A stretch of DNA of 64,000 nucleotides, taken from positions 1 through 64,000 of the forward strand of contig CAVOKZ010000030.1 of assembly GCA_963696625.1 (NCBI GenBank), given 5' to 3'. The stretch is from JAWVFN01 sp963696625. Its GTDB lineage: Bacteria > Actinomycetota > Thermoleophilia > Solirubrobacterales > 70-9. Within the stretch, counting starts at the first letter, position 1. Each line of letters opens with the position of its first letter. The position numbers and the translations under genes are program-made. A model generated the notes under the pieces. The model saw only the letters and a list, made by a program, of their open reading frames with translations, had not been told where the DNA came from and did not search any database. Shown here in pieces: positions 18,766 through 28,184 of the stretch.

Positions 18766-19878
18766 TTACTGAGCAGGTGGCTTGATGATCATGTCGACGC
18801 CGGACTTGTTCGGGTCGAGCGTCGGGACTTCCTTGGCGAGTTCGATCCAGGTGTTCCCCGGCTGCAGGGCGATCCGCTCTCCGTTGGCGTCGAAGAAGTC
18901 GGGTGCGAACAGGCTGTACTCCCGCTTCCAACGCCCCTCGACGACCTTTCCATCGCTGAACACGTACACCGGGCCTTCGCCGATCGTCTGTGCTTCGGGG
19001 CTGTTGCGGTCGACGGCGCTGGGCTGGTACTGCACACCCATCACGATCACGTTCTTCGCGTCGATCGGCCCGTAGGTCTGGTCGACGTGTCGGCGGCCGT
19101 TCTGGGTGCGGTCGAACTTGCCCGTCTCGGCGTTCCAGTCCCAGTCGACCTTCGTGCTGCCGACCGCGACGTTGACGCCACTCGTCGGGTCGCCCTGGAA
19201 CGTCTCGCCGTCGCGCAGATAGGTGTACTGCAGGCTGGGAGGACCCGGCTGATCGGGCGGAGTCTGGAACCAGATCGTGTCGGTGTCGTTGTACAGGTCG
19301 TGCGGCTTCGATCCCGCGCCACGGTAGTAGCCCTTGGCGTTGTTGGGGCCCATGTTGATCAGCGTCGAGTCGTTGATCATCCGGGTGACGCCGCCGTTGC
19401 CACCACTCCACACGAACAACGGTGCGTTGAACGACGTGAACAGGTCGATGTCCTGTGTGCGGCCGGAGCGGATCGGTCCGATCGGGGTGGCGCTCTGGGA
19501 GTGGAACACAGCAGCGAGGCGGGTGGCCTGCCCTTCGACGATCTCTTCGAACACGATGTCGGCGCGCGCCACGCCGGTGTGGTTCGCCCGGCCGGCGGGA
19601 ACGTTGTCGATCTTGACCACCATCGCCGGCCTGTCGATGATGTCTGCCGCGCTCGCCAGCGGCTCTCCCGTCAGGGGCTGGCGGATGACCTCGGGGATCG
19701 TGGTCGAAGTCGTGGTGGACGACGACGACGTGGTGCTGGTGCGAGGCACGGTCGTGGAAGTCGTCGACGTCGTCGGGGCGGCGGTGGTCGTGGTGTCGGC
19801 GGCGTCGCTTCCGCCCCCGCACGCAGCAAGAGCGAGAGCGGCGGCGGTCAGGATGATCAGAGGTCGGTGGATGTGCAT
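18766..19878 (-). CDS. DUF3048 (YerB-like) lipoprotein
   Basis: Predicted lipoprotein of unknown role, similar in layout to DUF3048 proteins. Seen: signal peptide with lipobox LAAC at residues about 17-20, a Ser/Thr-rich linker to about residue 60, then PLTGEPLASAADIIDRPAMV, the family's opening block, RANHTGVARADIVFEEIVEG and IGPIRSGRTQDIDL. The C-terminal half ends near IIKPPAQ. 370 residues, intact. The start overlaps the htpX stop, so it shares a transcript with lemA and htpX. Confidence 0.88.
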   Translation of the reverse strand: MHIHRPLIILTAAALALAACGGGSDAADTTTTAAPTTSTTSTTVPRTSTTSSSSTTTSTTIPEVIRQPLTGEPLASAADIIDRPAMVVKIDNVPAGRANHTGVARADIVFEEIVEGQATRLAAVFHSQSATPIGPIRSGRTQDIDLFTSFNAPLFVWSGGNGGVTRMINDSTLINMGPNNAKGYYRGAGSKPHDLYNDTDTIWFQTPPDQPGPPSLQYTYLRDGETFQGDPTSGVNVAVGSTKVDWDWNAETGKFDRTQNGRRHVDQTYGPIDAKNVIVMGVQYQPSAVDRNSPEAQTIGEGPVYVFSDGKVVEGRWKREYSLFAPDFFDANGERIALQPGNTWIELAKEVPTLDPNKSGVDMIIKPPAQ

Positions 19879-20781
19879 CAGAGTTCTCTCAGCAGGGCGA
19901 TCCGCTCGTCGAGCGGGGGGTGGGTATCGAAGAGGCGGTGGATTCCGCCGAGCTTGCCGGCGTCTCCGACGCCGCTCATCGGTTGTTCGATCCACAAGTG
20001 TGCCGTAGCGGTGGAGGCGGAATGCGTCACCGTCGTGTCGGCCTGCAGTTTCTCCAGAGCCGAGATCAGGCCCGGCGGGTAGCGGGTGAGCTGACAGGCG
20101 CTCACGTCGGCCAGGGTTTCCCGGCGCCTCGAGATCGTGGCCTGCATCGTCTTGGCGATGATCGGCGCGACGATCAGCAGCACAACCCACGTACGCGAGC
20201 GGATTGTTGCCGTTGGACTTGTCGCCGCTGCGAGGAACTCGCCCACCGTTCCACCACATCGTGCGGATGGCGAGGTCGGTCATCAGGGCGACGGCGCCGA
20301 CCATGGTGACCGCCAACGTCGACACCAGGATGTCGTAGTTGCGGATGTGGCTCAGTTCGTGGGCGACCACCCCCTCGAGCTCGACCCGGTTCATCTTCTC
20401 GAGCAGCCCGGTGGTGACGGCGATCGCCGCGTGGTTCGGGTTGCGTCCGGTGGCGAACGCGTTCGGCGCAGGGTCGTCGACGATGTAGATCCCGGGCTTG
20501 GGTAGGCCACCGGCGATACAGAGACCCTCGACGAGGTTGTGCAGTCGCGGGTACTGCGCCGCGGTGACCGGATGGGCCCGGCTGATGGCAAGGGCGACCT
20601 TGTCCGCATTCCAGTACGAGCCGAACGCGACCGCGGCCGCGAAGACGAGCGCAACGACGGCATACACCGGCCCATTGCCGAGCAGCAGCCCGATGACGGC
20701 GCCGACGGCGACGACGACCAACATGAACGCGAACACCAGCAGCACACTTCGTCGCTTGTTCGCGCGGATCAGTTCGAACAT
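19878..20781 (-). CDS. htpX: membrane zinc protease HtpX, one frameshift
   Basis: Integral membrane metalloprotease that degrades misfolded membrane proteins. Seen: start MFELIRANKRRS, two helices in the first 50 residues, IVDDPAPNAFATGRNPNHA, the zinc motif VVAHELSHIRNYD, a hydrophobic segment, then RRRETLADVSACQLTRYP (third zinc ligand) and HPPLDERIALLREL at the C-terminus. A one-base shift near 20185 falls in the fourth membrane segment. The lemA gene 23 bases upstream is a common partner of htpX. Confidence 0.92.
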
Positions 20782-20804
20782 CTCGGCTCAGCCGGGTTGC
20801 CGGG

Positions 20805-21359
20805 TCAGAACTCGACCGTGGGAACCACACGGGCGGCGTCGTCGGCTTCGAAATACTCGCGGGGCTCGAACTTCAACGCTCTCGCGAAGAACACCGTCGG
20901 AACTTGCTGGATCTTGTTGTTGTAGTCGAGCACGCTGTCGTTGTAGAACTGCCGGGCGTAGGCGACCCGACCCTCGGTGGCGGTCAACTCCTCCTGCAGC
21001 GACAGGAAGTTCTGGTTCGCCTTGAGGTCGGGGTAGGCCTCACTCAGCGCAAAGACCTGGCGCAACGCACCGGTGAGCACGTTGTCGGCCTGCGCCTGGT
21101 CGTGCGGGGTGTTCGGCGCGGCAATTGCGGCGTTGCGAGCCTGGACGACCGCGTCGAGCGTGCCCCGCTCGTGCGCGGCGTAGCCCTTGACGGTTTCGAC
21201 CAGATTGGGGATGAGATCGATGCGGCGCTTGAGCTGCACGTCGATCTGCGCCCAGGCGTTCTCGATCTGGTTGCGCCTGCGGATCAGCCCGTTGTACAGG
21301 CCGATCGCGACGGCCACGATCACCAGAACGATGACGATCACGATGATGATTGGAATCAT
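20805..21359 (-). CDS. lemA: LemA family protein
   Basis: Membrane-anchored helical protein of unclear role, often paired with HtpX. Seen: an N-terminal helix made almost only of Ile/Val (from MIPIIIVIVIV), then GLYNGLIRRRNQIENAWAQI, VQLKRRIDLIPNLVETVKGY, YPDLKANQNFLSLQEEL and a C-terminus ending RVVPTVEF. ATG at 21359 is chosen because the upstream in-frame stretch is unlike the family. 184 residues. Confidence 0.95.
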   Translation of the reverse strand: MIPIIIVIVIVLVIVAVAIGLYNGLIRRRNQIENAWAQIDVQLKRRIDLIPNLVETVKGYAAHERGTLDAVVQARNAAIAAPNTPHDQAQADNVLTGALRQVFALSEAYPDLKANQNFLSLQEELTATEGRVAYARQFYNDSVLDYNNKIQQVPTVFFARALKFEPREYFEADDAARVVPTVEF

Positions 21360-21432
21360 TGGTCGTGATCCTACGGGGTCCAGCGCACCGATCGGGACGA
21401 TGAGGACACCGGCGCACGACACGGCCCCCGCA

Positions 21433-21498
21433 CGTCAGCCGGGCGTCAGCCAAGCGTCAGCCAAACGTCAGCCGGGCGATAGCCAAACGTCAGCCGGG
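21433..21498. repeat. 11-bp x 6 tandem repeat between lemA and the glycosyltransferase gene
   Basis: Six 11-bp units of CGTCAGCC followed by GGG, AAG or AAA (one unit reads CGATAGCC). The last unit overlaps the final codons of the upstream glycosyltransferase gene (stop at 21490). The unit is not a multiple of three, unlike the repeats inside genes of this region. Confidence 0.85.
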
Positions 21499-22599
21499 CG
21501 ACGCGAGGCGCTGATAGATCTCGAGATATCGATCGACCAGCCGGGTCATCGCGAAGTCCTCGGCCCGTTCACTGCCGGCCTGGCGGAGCCGTTGCGCCAG
21601 AGCGACGTCGTCCAGCACCTCGTCGAGCGCGCCGGCGAGCCGTGCGACATCGGCCGCCGGCACGAGGAGGGCATCGACTCGATCGGTGGCGACGTTGCGG
21701 TACCCGTCCAGCGCACTGGCCACCACTGTCGTGCCGGCCGCCATCGCCTCGATCAGTACGACGCCGAAGGATTCGCCGCCGAGGGACGGCGCACAGAACA
21801 CGTCGCACGACCGGAGACGGCCGAACTTCTCGGCCTCGGAGATGCGACCGAGCCACGAGATGCGGTCGTTGTCCCGATGCCGGGCCGTCAAGGTCGCCGT
21901 CTCGGGGCCATCGCTCGCCACCCAGACCTGCACCGGGACGGCCATCTGGGCGATGGCGTCGAGCAGCACGCTCAGACCTTTGCGGTGCTCATGGCGACCG
22001 CAGAAGAACACCGTGGGGAGCCGTGTCGAGGTCGCTGCCGGCCGATCGAATGGTGGCGTCGCCCGGATCGCCATGAGGTCGACGCCGTTGAACAGCACTT
22101 CGTAGTCGCCGCCGATGTGCTCGCGCACCAGTGCCAGCGCGTCCTTCGACACCACGACGCGGTGATCGAGTCGCTCGACGATCCGACGCAGAGCGGGCCG
22201 GAGCACGCGGTAGCCCGCGGAGATGCCTGCAGCGTGGAACGTGCCGACGGTCGGCGCACGATGCACGATCAGTGCGGTCATCGTGGGGCCCGGAGCGAGC
22301 GGTTCGTGCAGGTGGATCACGTCGAAGGCCTCGTCGTTGAGGGCCCGAATCGTCCGCAGTGTGGCTGGCGGGTCGGGAGCCAACGGCGCCATCGAGCCGT
22401 TCGCCGCGGTCGGCAACGAGTTGCCCAGGGGCGTCACGAAGCTCTCGGGGGGTGGGCCGTCACATGGCCCGAGTACGCGGGCTTCGTGCCCGCGACGCCG
22501 GAGCTCCCGGGCGAGGCCCAACACCTGGGTCTGCACGCCGCCGGGCAGGGTCAAGCTGTACGGGCTGACCAGCCCGATGCGCAGGGGCCGATCCCTCAT
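21490..22599 (-). CDS. pimA: GT4 glycosyltransferase, PimA-like
   Basis: Probably transfers mannose from GDP-mannose to phosphatidylinositol at the inner face of the membrane. Seen: IGLVSPYSLTLPGGVQTQVL, RELRRRGHEARVLGPCDGPP, FDVIHLHEPLAPGPTMTAL, VGTFHAAG, VLFNGVDL, VFFCGRHEHRKGLSVLLDAI, and the donor-binding GGESFGVVLIEAMAAGTTVV. ATG at 22599 starts the homology, 369 residues, intact. The HLHEPLAPGPT block is strongly PimA-like, but a related actinobacterial mannosyl- or glucosyltransferase cannot be excluded. Confidence 0.85.
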   Translation of the reverse strand: MRDRPLRIGLVSPYSLTLPGGVQTQVLGLARELRRRGHEARVLGPCDGPPPESFVTPLGNSLPTAANGSMAPLAPDPPATLRTIRALNDEAFDVIHLHEPLAPGPTMTALIVHRAPTVGTFHAAGISAGYRVLRPALRRIVERLDHRVVVSKDALALVREHIGGDYEVLFNGVDLMAIRATPPFDRPAATSTRLPTVFFCGRHEHRKGLSVLLDAIAQMAVPVQVWVASDGPETATLTARHRDNDRISWLGRISEAEKFGRLRSCDVFCAPSLGGESFGVVLIEAMAAGTTVVASALDGYRNVATDRVDALLVPAADVARLAGALDEVLDDVALAQRLRQAGSERAEDFAMTRLVDRYLEIYQRLASPG

Positions 22600-22657
22600 C
22601 GACCGATCCCGGCCGTGATGCAGGCGTCGGGAGTGCAGACGCCGGGGAGCGAACCGA

Positions 22658-23390
22658 TCACAGCAGGCTGATCGATGGTTCGAGCGTGACGTGGTCGACG
22701 ACCGAGAACCGACGCGCCACCTCGTCGGCCTCCGGCGGAACCGACAGCAGGAACCCCTGCTCGATGTCGCAACCGAGCGCACGCAGTTCTTCGAGCTGCT
22801 CGGGCCGCTCGATGCCTTCCGCGATGCTCGTCACGTCGAGGCCGCCGGTCATTTTTAGGATCATCCACGCGAGCGTAGAACTCCCAGGCGTGTCTCCGAG
22901 TTCCTCGACGATTCGACCTGTTCGACGAACATCGTCTCGTCGATCTCCAGCATCACCATCCCCGGATCGAGCTGGTGGGTCGCGAGCGCCGCTCGGACCC
23001 GATCGACCGGCGGTATCTCGCCATGAATCGGGTGGTTGCATCGGATCAACGCCTCCGCGCCGATCACCTTGCCGGTCGTGAGGTTCACCATCGGCTGGAA
23101 CATCAGACGCATCTGTTTGCGCTCGCCGGCATGGCCGAGTTCACCGCGGAACTCGAGCTGCCTCGTCGTGGAGAGGCGCATCGCCGGATCGAAGATCTTG
23201 ATCTGGCTCTTGGCCGCGCGCTCGGCTTCGCACATGGCGATGTCGGCGTCACGCAGGAGGTCCGATGTGGTCATGCCCGGCGCCGCGACGGCCACGCCGA
23301 CGTTGGCCAGGACCGCCACTTCGTACCCCGCGAGCGATACCGGCTCGCGGTATCGATCGGGCGATCGACGGTGCGGTGCGAGGAAGAGCC
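22658..23390 (-). pseudogene. GGDEF-EAL protein remnant with an internal deletion
   Basis: Remains of a cyclic-di-GMP enzyme. Seen: the end of a GGDEF domain (DLLRDADIAMCEAERAAKSQ, IKIFDPAMR), then an EAL start with RLMFQPMVNLTTGKVIGAEA and LIRCNHPIHGEIPP. The frame then passes LEIDETMFVEQVESS and, after a frame change near 22895, jumps to LDVTSIAEGIERPEQLEELR and GCDIEQGFLLSVP. The middle of the EAL domain, including the DDFGTG metal-binding region, is missing (roughly 60-80 residues), and the GGDEF signature itself is not present. The protein cannot be an active phosphodiesterase. Stop at 22658. Confidence 0.75.
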
Positions 23391-23710
23391 CCCAGACACC
23401 GGGGATCGGAATCGCTGCCGCCCAGACCCGGTCAGCGACCGGAACACGACGATTCGGTCCGAATGGTTGACCGTAGCGGGCAGTCGACGGAAGTCGAACG
23501 GGGGCGATTCGGGTGCCTCGATCAACGCATCGAGTTCATCGAGGCACAGATTTACCCGGGCATCGTCGGCGTCCAGGCGGAGAGCGTCCTCAACCACGAA
23601 CCATCGAAGCCAAGTCCATTCGGTCAGCGACGCATCCGTTTCAAGGTCGCCCGAACTTCTGGCGCCGAGTTCGTTGACCTCATGTCGATTGCGGATTCAT
23701 TCATTTTTCG
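23391..23710 (-). other. unrecognised degenerate coding remnant
   Basis: On the minus strand a frame reading DASLTEWTWLRWFVVEDALR then PESPPFDFRRLPATVNHSD has ordinary coding character but no start and no clear family. It meets the GGDEF remnant near 23400. A short peptide beginning MNESAIDMRSTNSAPEVRAT in another frame could be its original start, requiring a frameshift near 23640. No function is assigned. Confidence 0.35.
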
Positions 23711-23723
23711 CCCGAAAAAGAAA

Positions 23724-23746
23724 ACCCGGCCCTCAAGGGGCCGGGT
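23724..23746 (-). terminator. intrinsic terminator downstream of the NYN gene
   Basis: Perfect 9-bp stem ACCCGGCCC / GGGCCGGGT with a 5-base loop. Read on the minus strand it is followed by TTTTCTTTTTC. It lies 55 bases after the NYN gene stop and would end a transcript running through the restriction-modification and NYN genes. Confidence 0.8.
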
Positions 23747-23800
23747 GGTGTAGTGCCCCCGAGGGAGCAACACCAAGATAGCGCACTCCTCGCAATGTTG

Positions 23801-24532
23801 CTACCACCCGGACGGCTTACTCACGCCTGCCACCGGGTCGGCCATCTGGTGTCCCCGGAGGTCCGCCGGAGCCAGCTGATACCACCAGTGACGCCCCACG
23901 CCGTCGTTGGCAGTTCCTCGGAGGTCGCCCGCCAGCTGATTGGTCGAAGGGTTCACCACTCCCACGGGAACGCGCTTTCGCGCCTGCTGCACCGGGTACC
24001 TCAGATCGCTGTCGTTCGAGATGACGACCGCAGCATCGATCGATCCCTGTAGGACGTCGACCAGGAGATGAGACGCGACGTTGACATCGGAGCCCTTCTC
24101 CTCCCGGTACGCGTACGACACCATGAAGGCGGCGTCCCGGACGGGAGCACCTGCGACGTCTTGCACCATCACTGGCCAAGCAGCACGCGCGATCACCGGC
24201 TTGCCCCCGGGACCCTTGGTCGCGAGCGGCGCCGTCTTGACCCGTGCCACGTAGTGACCGAGCTCGAGAAGATCGATGGTGTTGGATTTCTGCAGCGCCC
24301 GAACGTAGACATCCTGATCCCGCCTGCCGTTCGGATTCGTGGCCCCGTCGATCAACGCAGTGCAGTAGACCACTCGGCTCACTGACGCTCCGGACCAGTT
24401 CAACCTGCGGCTCACGAGATCCGTCGACAGCGATCGAACATCCAGCCACCGCCAGCCGGCCGTTCCGCGGCCCATCATGTACCGGGCGCCGTAGTAGAGG
24501 TTGAACCCGTCGATGTACACTCCGACTCGCAT
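23801..24532 (-). CDS. NYN-domain (PIN-like) predicted ribonuclease
   Basis: NYN proteins are metal-dependent nucleases of the PIN-like fold acting on RNA. Seen: the first acidic site in VGVYIDGFNLYYGARY, a central SDVNVASHLLVDVL and the downstream acidic site VVISNDSDLRYPV, giving the usual Asp arrangement; the fold core is complete. 243 residues, intact, start ATG 24532. It follows the type IIG restriction-modification gene by 68 bases on the same strand and is followed by a terminator, so the two are probably cotranscribed. A role in defence is inferred from context only; housekeeping RNA turnover is the alternative. Confidence 0.85.
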   Translation of the reverse strand: MRVGVYIDGFNLYYGARYMMGRGTAGWRWLDVRSLSTDLVSRRLNWSGASVSRVVYCTALIDGATNPNGRRDQDVYVRALQKSNTIDLLELGHYVARVKTAPLATKGPGGKPVIARAAWPVMVQDVAGAPVRDAAFMVSYAYREEKGSDVNVASHLLVDVLQGSIDAAVVISNDSDLRYPVQQARKRVPVGVVNPSTNQLAGDLRGTANDGVGRHWWYQLAPADLRGHQMADPVAGVSKPSGW

Positions 24533-24600
24533 CAGGCCAGCCTACGGCTGTGACGCGCCTCACCTGGACGGACTCGGCACGTAGTGGCCGTGCTCGAGGG

Positions 24601-27462
24601 TCAGTCCTCGATAGACACGGCTTCAGCCGCGTCGAGTGCGGCGGCGATGCTCGACTCGGCCATGCTCCGCAACGTCTCGTCGATGACCGCGACATCAGCC
24701 GCCCCAAGCCCGTACAGCTCCTGCACCAGGACCTCGATCTGGCCGTCAACCGTCGCAAGGCGACGCCGGAGCTGAGTCTTCTGAGCCGGCGACGTGGGTA
24801 CTGACAGCTGCGCCTCCGTGTCGATCATGGTTTGGACAAGGCTGACCATCCGAGCGTGCCGCTCGTCTGCCGGATCGATGCGCCGGATTGGAAGCTTGGA
24901 GATGCTGTTCCAGAAGTACTCGAGTATGCCGACGCTCTTCAGCTTGCCTATGTAGCGAAAGCGAAACGTGAGCACTCTTGAGTTCAGCAACCCGAGTAGG
25001 TAGCGCAGGTCCTCAGGCTGGTCGTTCGCATACAGAACGGTGGTGTCCGTGAGACCGAGGAACCGTCGCTCGGTGTCGAGTGCGAATCGGTTCTCGGTGG
25101 CCAGATATGGGCAGTAGAGCTTGTCGCGATCGATGAACTGCTTGTGTAGGGGCCAGGTCCACTTCCACCACTCGCAGTTGCCTCGCTTGAACGCGGCCCG
25201 GGCCTTCAGCTCAGCTTGGTGCCCCTTGAGGTGCTCCTGGACTCCGTCCGGCAGCGAGGCGAACGACTTCGCTGCCTCGGTGTAGAGCAACATCTCCTCG
25301 CTGTCCTTGATGACGAATCTCTGGATGTCTGAATTCCTCGCTCGCGTGAACAGGAGCGACTGGGGGACCTTCCAGTGACTGACCTCCGCCCAGGTCCGGC
25401 GTCCGAAGACGTTGTTCTTGCCTGTCTCCATGCCCTTGCCGACGTGCAGCACTTCGCCGAGCGGTTCACCGGCAACATCGATCCGATCCAGGATGCCCTG
25501 CACGGAGTTGTTCGCGAACTGCCAAGGCTGCTGCCCGAATCGCTCGTGGGGAACCACGACCGTTTCGAAGAGCGAGCCATCATCGAGTGACTCGGCCCGA
25601 ACTCCCAGCGGCAGCGAGTCTGCTCGAAGCCGCCTGACGAGCGCGGCTTTCGTCGTGGTTCTTCCCTTCGTGAGGTGGACGATGGCGGTGGTGATGCCGA
25701 CCCCATCGAAGACGTACGCGTTCCGCAGATCGATGATCTCGCGAACCTTGGCCGTCTCGGCAAGGAAGCCGCGAAGCTTGTCTGCCTTATAGGCCTCCAG
25801 GAACGCACGAGAGACGATGAAGCACACGTCTTCGCGTGCAATCTCCACCGCTTTCGCAAGGAAGTAGAAGAGCAGGTCCGTCTTGTCGTTGTAGACGTGG
25901 GCATAGCGCGTCTTCAGGTATCCGAGCCGTGCATCCTTCCGTCCCCACGTGTCGTCGACATTGAGATACGGCGGGTTGCCGATCACCGCATCGAAGCCTC
26001 CGGCAGCGAAGACCGCTGGAAACGCGGAAACCCAGTCGAAGGCGTTGATCTGAGCGTCGCGGTCTTCGTCGATGCCTGGCAGCGGGGCAGCGTCGTAGTA
26101 GTCGGATCCAATGAGGCTATTGCCGCAGAGGATGTTGTCTCCGAGGTCTGGGAGCAGCCGTTCGATCGCGAACGCTGTCTGTGTCTCCCCCTCGATGACC
26201 TTCAGCAGGAGCGAGAGCTTGGCGATCTCGACGGCCTGCGGATCGATGTCAACCCCGAAGATGTTGTTCAGCAGGATGCGCTTTCGCTCCGCCAGCGTCA
26301 GCTTCCAGCCCCCAGTCTGCGACTTGTAGATCTGCTTCGGCGGCCGCTTGAAGGACGCGTAGAGGTCGAGGTGCCAGTCGAGCAGAAACTGGTAGGCGGA
26401 GATGAGGAACGAGCCCGAACCGCACGCCGGATCCGCGACACGTAGTGTTGCCGCCTGGTTCGCTGTCTTCCCCGACAGCATCGGACTCAACGTCGAGCGC
26501 ACGATGTAGTCGACCACGAAGGCCGGCGTGTAGTAGACACCGCCGGCCTTTCGGACCTCTGGCTTCTCCTCGACCTCGATCTTGGACCCGTGCAGGACGA
26601 TGGTCTTGCCGAGGTACTGCTCGTAAGCGCGACCCAGGATGTCCGCACTCAAGACCGAGAACTCGTACGGGCTCTTCGGGTAGTACAGCCACCCGACAAG
26701 GTCCTTCAGCACCTTGTCATCGATGACGATCTTCGGCGTCAGATCGTCCGGGGCCTCGTCTCGGCCCTTCTCGTTCCGGAAGTGGAAGAGCCCCGAGTTG
26801 TAACGCTCGTCGGCGGATCGGAACCGTTCAAGCAGTGTGGCGTAGGCGTTCTTGCCTGCGACTGCGTCTCGAAGGTCGCCGTAGGCCTCGAGGCCGCGGT
26901 CCTCGCAGATGCGGAGAAAGATGACCCGGTCGATCGTGACCTGTACGGCGTAGTTGAGGTCGCTGCGCGACAGGCTGAGGCTACGGTTCCGTTGGGAGAT
27001 GTTCGTCGCGAGCGCTCGGCGCCACTTCTCGATCTCGGCCAGGAAGGCCGTGTCAACCTCGGCGGTTCCTCTCTTGGACTTCGTGTCCTCTGCGAATCGA
27101 TCGAAGGAACCTTTGTAGATCGCAGCCTTGCTAAAGACGGCTTCGATCTCCTCCCAGCGGGTCGCGTACTCCTCGAAGGTCGTGTAGCTGATTCGTGCGA
27201 CGGCTGCACCGTCGGTCGCGTTTGGCTGAGTTCGGCAGTCGTAGACCGCGAACTCGGCAAAGTCGGTCAAGATCGAGAGTGGGAGCTTGGCCGACCAGGC
27301 GTATCGCCGAAGCTGATACGCAGCGCTGACATCGTCCTTCACGTTCACCGACGGCTTCTTCGCCTCTACGAAGAACTTCCGCGTGCCGCCCACCCGAAAG
27401 CTGTAGTCGGGAGCCTTGGTGGCTCCACCGATCTTGATGGCGTCCTCGTGTACGACTTCCTT
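24601..27462 (-). CDS. type IIG restriction-modification enzyme (Eco57I-like), N-terminus replaced
   Basis: Fused DNA endonuclease and N6-adenine methyltransferase. Seen from the N-terminus: a PD-(D/E)XK-like site in KAPDYSFRVGGTRKFFVEAK, a helical linker, methyltransferase motif I LRVADPACGSGSFLISAYQF, motif IV AVIGNPPYLNVDDTWGRKD, and a C-terminal TaqI-like target-recognition region (NRFALDTERRFLGLTDTTVL). About 950 residues of continuous frame. The first 40-50 residues expected for the family are missing: upstream of 27462 the open frame continues into an ISL3 transposase remnant (GPRLHRAY joined to KEVVHEDA), so the native start is lost. It may be inactive, or the join may be an assembly fault. 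Confidence 0.88.
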   Translation of the reverse strand, partial: KEVVHEDAIKIGGATKAPDYSFRVGGTRKFFVEAKKPSVNVKDDVSAAYQLRRYAWSAKLPLSILTDFAEFAVYDCRTQPNATDGAAVARISYTTFEEYATRWEEIEAVFSKAAIYKGSFDRFAEDTKSKRGTAEVDTAFLAEIEKWRRALATNISQRNRSLSLSRSDLNYAVQVTIDRVIFLRICEDRGLEAYGDLRDAVAGKNAYATLLERFRSADERYNSGLFHFRNEKGRDEAPDDLTPKIVIDDKVLKDLVGWLYYPKSPYEFSVLSADILGRAYEQYLGKTIVLHGSKIEVEEKPEVRKAGGVYYTPAFVVDYIVRSTLSPMLSGKTANQAATLRVADPACGSGSFLISAYQFLLDWHLDLYASFKRPPKQIYKSQTGGWKLTLAERKRILLNNIFGVDIDPQAVEIAKLSLLLKVIEGETQTAFAIERLLPDLGDNILCGNSLIGSDYYDAAPLPGIDEDRDAQINAFDWVSAFPAVFAAGGFDAVIGNPPYLNVDDTWGRKDARLGYLKTRYAHVYNDKTDLLFYFLAKAVEIAREDVCFIVSRAFLEAYKADKLRGFLAETAKVREIIDLRNAYVFDGVGITTAIVHLTKGRTTTKAALVRRLRADSLPLGVRAESLDDGSLFETVVVPHERFGQQPWQFANNSVQGILDRIDVAGEPLGEVLHVGKGMETGKNNVFGRRTWAEVSHWKVPQSLLFTRARNSDIQRFVIKDSEEMLLYTEAAKSFASLPDGVQEHLKGHQAELKARAAFKRGNCEWWKWTWPLHKQFIDRDKLYCPYLATENRFALDTERRFLGLTDTTVLYANDQPEDLRYLLGLLNSRVLTFRFRYIGKLKSVGILEYFWNSISKLPIRRIDPADERHARMVSLVQTMIDTEAQLSVPTSPAQKTQLRRRLATVDGQIEVLVQELYGLGAADVAVIDETLRSMAESSIAAALDAAEAVSIED

Positions 27463-27967
27463 GTACGCGCGGTGCAAGCGGGGACCTGTTTCAGCGACCC
27501 AGGCAAGCTTGGCTTGCTGATGGGCGGTGAGGTTCTCCGGGTTCTTCCACAACGCGTAACGCGCCCCCTTGAGCGCTTCGGCCCGTTCGTGTCGGTGAGT
27601 GAGGGAGCCCCAGCGGTGGGCCGCCCGCGGCCCCGTTTGGGTTCCATCCGGGCGGCTTGGCGGGCATCGTTCCACGCTTGACGGCGGAGTTCGTCGAGTG
27701 CGTCGGTCGCCCAGTGAGAGCCGACTTCGATGTCGCGCACGCCAACCAGCCAACGGTGTCTTCGAAGTCGCGAGTCAACCTGGAGCCGTGTCGCGCCCAC
27801 GGCACCTGACACGCGACCACACCATGATCACGACACCGCACCCGAGTCACCGCAGCCTCAACGAACACCGGGATCGTTCCCATATCCACACCACGCCACC
27901 GGCGCCGACCATCAGTGACCGAACGACCCTGGTCATAGCCCGGCGAACGCCGCCCCACACCCCGCAA
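27463..27967 (-). pseudogene. ISL3-family transposase remnant
   Basis: Pieces of one transposase in three frames. The N-terminal part at about 27720-27900 reads MGTIPVFVEAAVTRVRCRDH, then GVVACQVPWARHGSRLTRDF, the ISL3 zinc-ribbon and following segment. It jumps directly to TDALDELRRQAWNDARQAAR and then, in the restriction-gene frame, ALKGARYALWKNPENL and AKLAWVAETGPRLHRAY. The catalytic DDE core between these is deleted. No terminal repeats were found. Confidence 0.75.
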
Positions 27968-28184
27968 CGCCTACGACCTGGTGTAGGACGCCGCGAGAGT
28001 TGAGGATGTGGGGGTGGTTTGGCGTCATCGTGGGTGAGCATGGTTGGTGCTCACGGTGACGGCAGGCAGATGAGTGCTGATCGCGGTTCGGTTGGCGTCG
28101 CGGGGCGCGGCTGGTGCATCGTGCAACACGAACTCGCCCTGCCCGCCGTCGTCGTTGACGGTCACACTGGCGAGATGCGCGCTG

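Noticed and set aside
18766..20781. HtpX-DUF3048 fusion of 671 residues
   Set aside because: A frameshift near 20185 creates it. The true HtpX C-terminus with its third zinc ligand lies in another frame and ends at the lipoprotein start.
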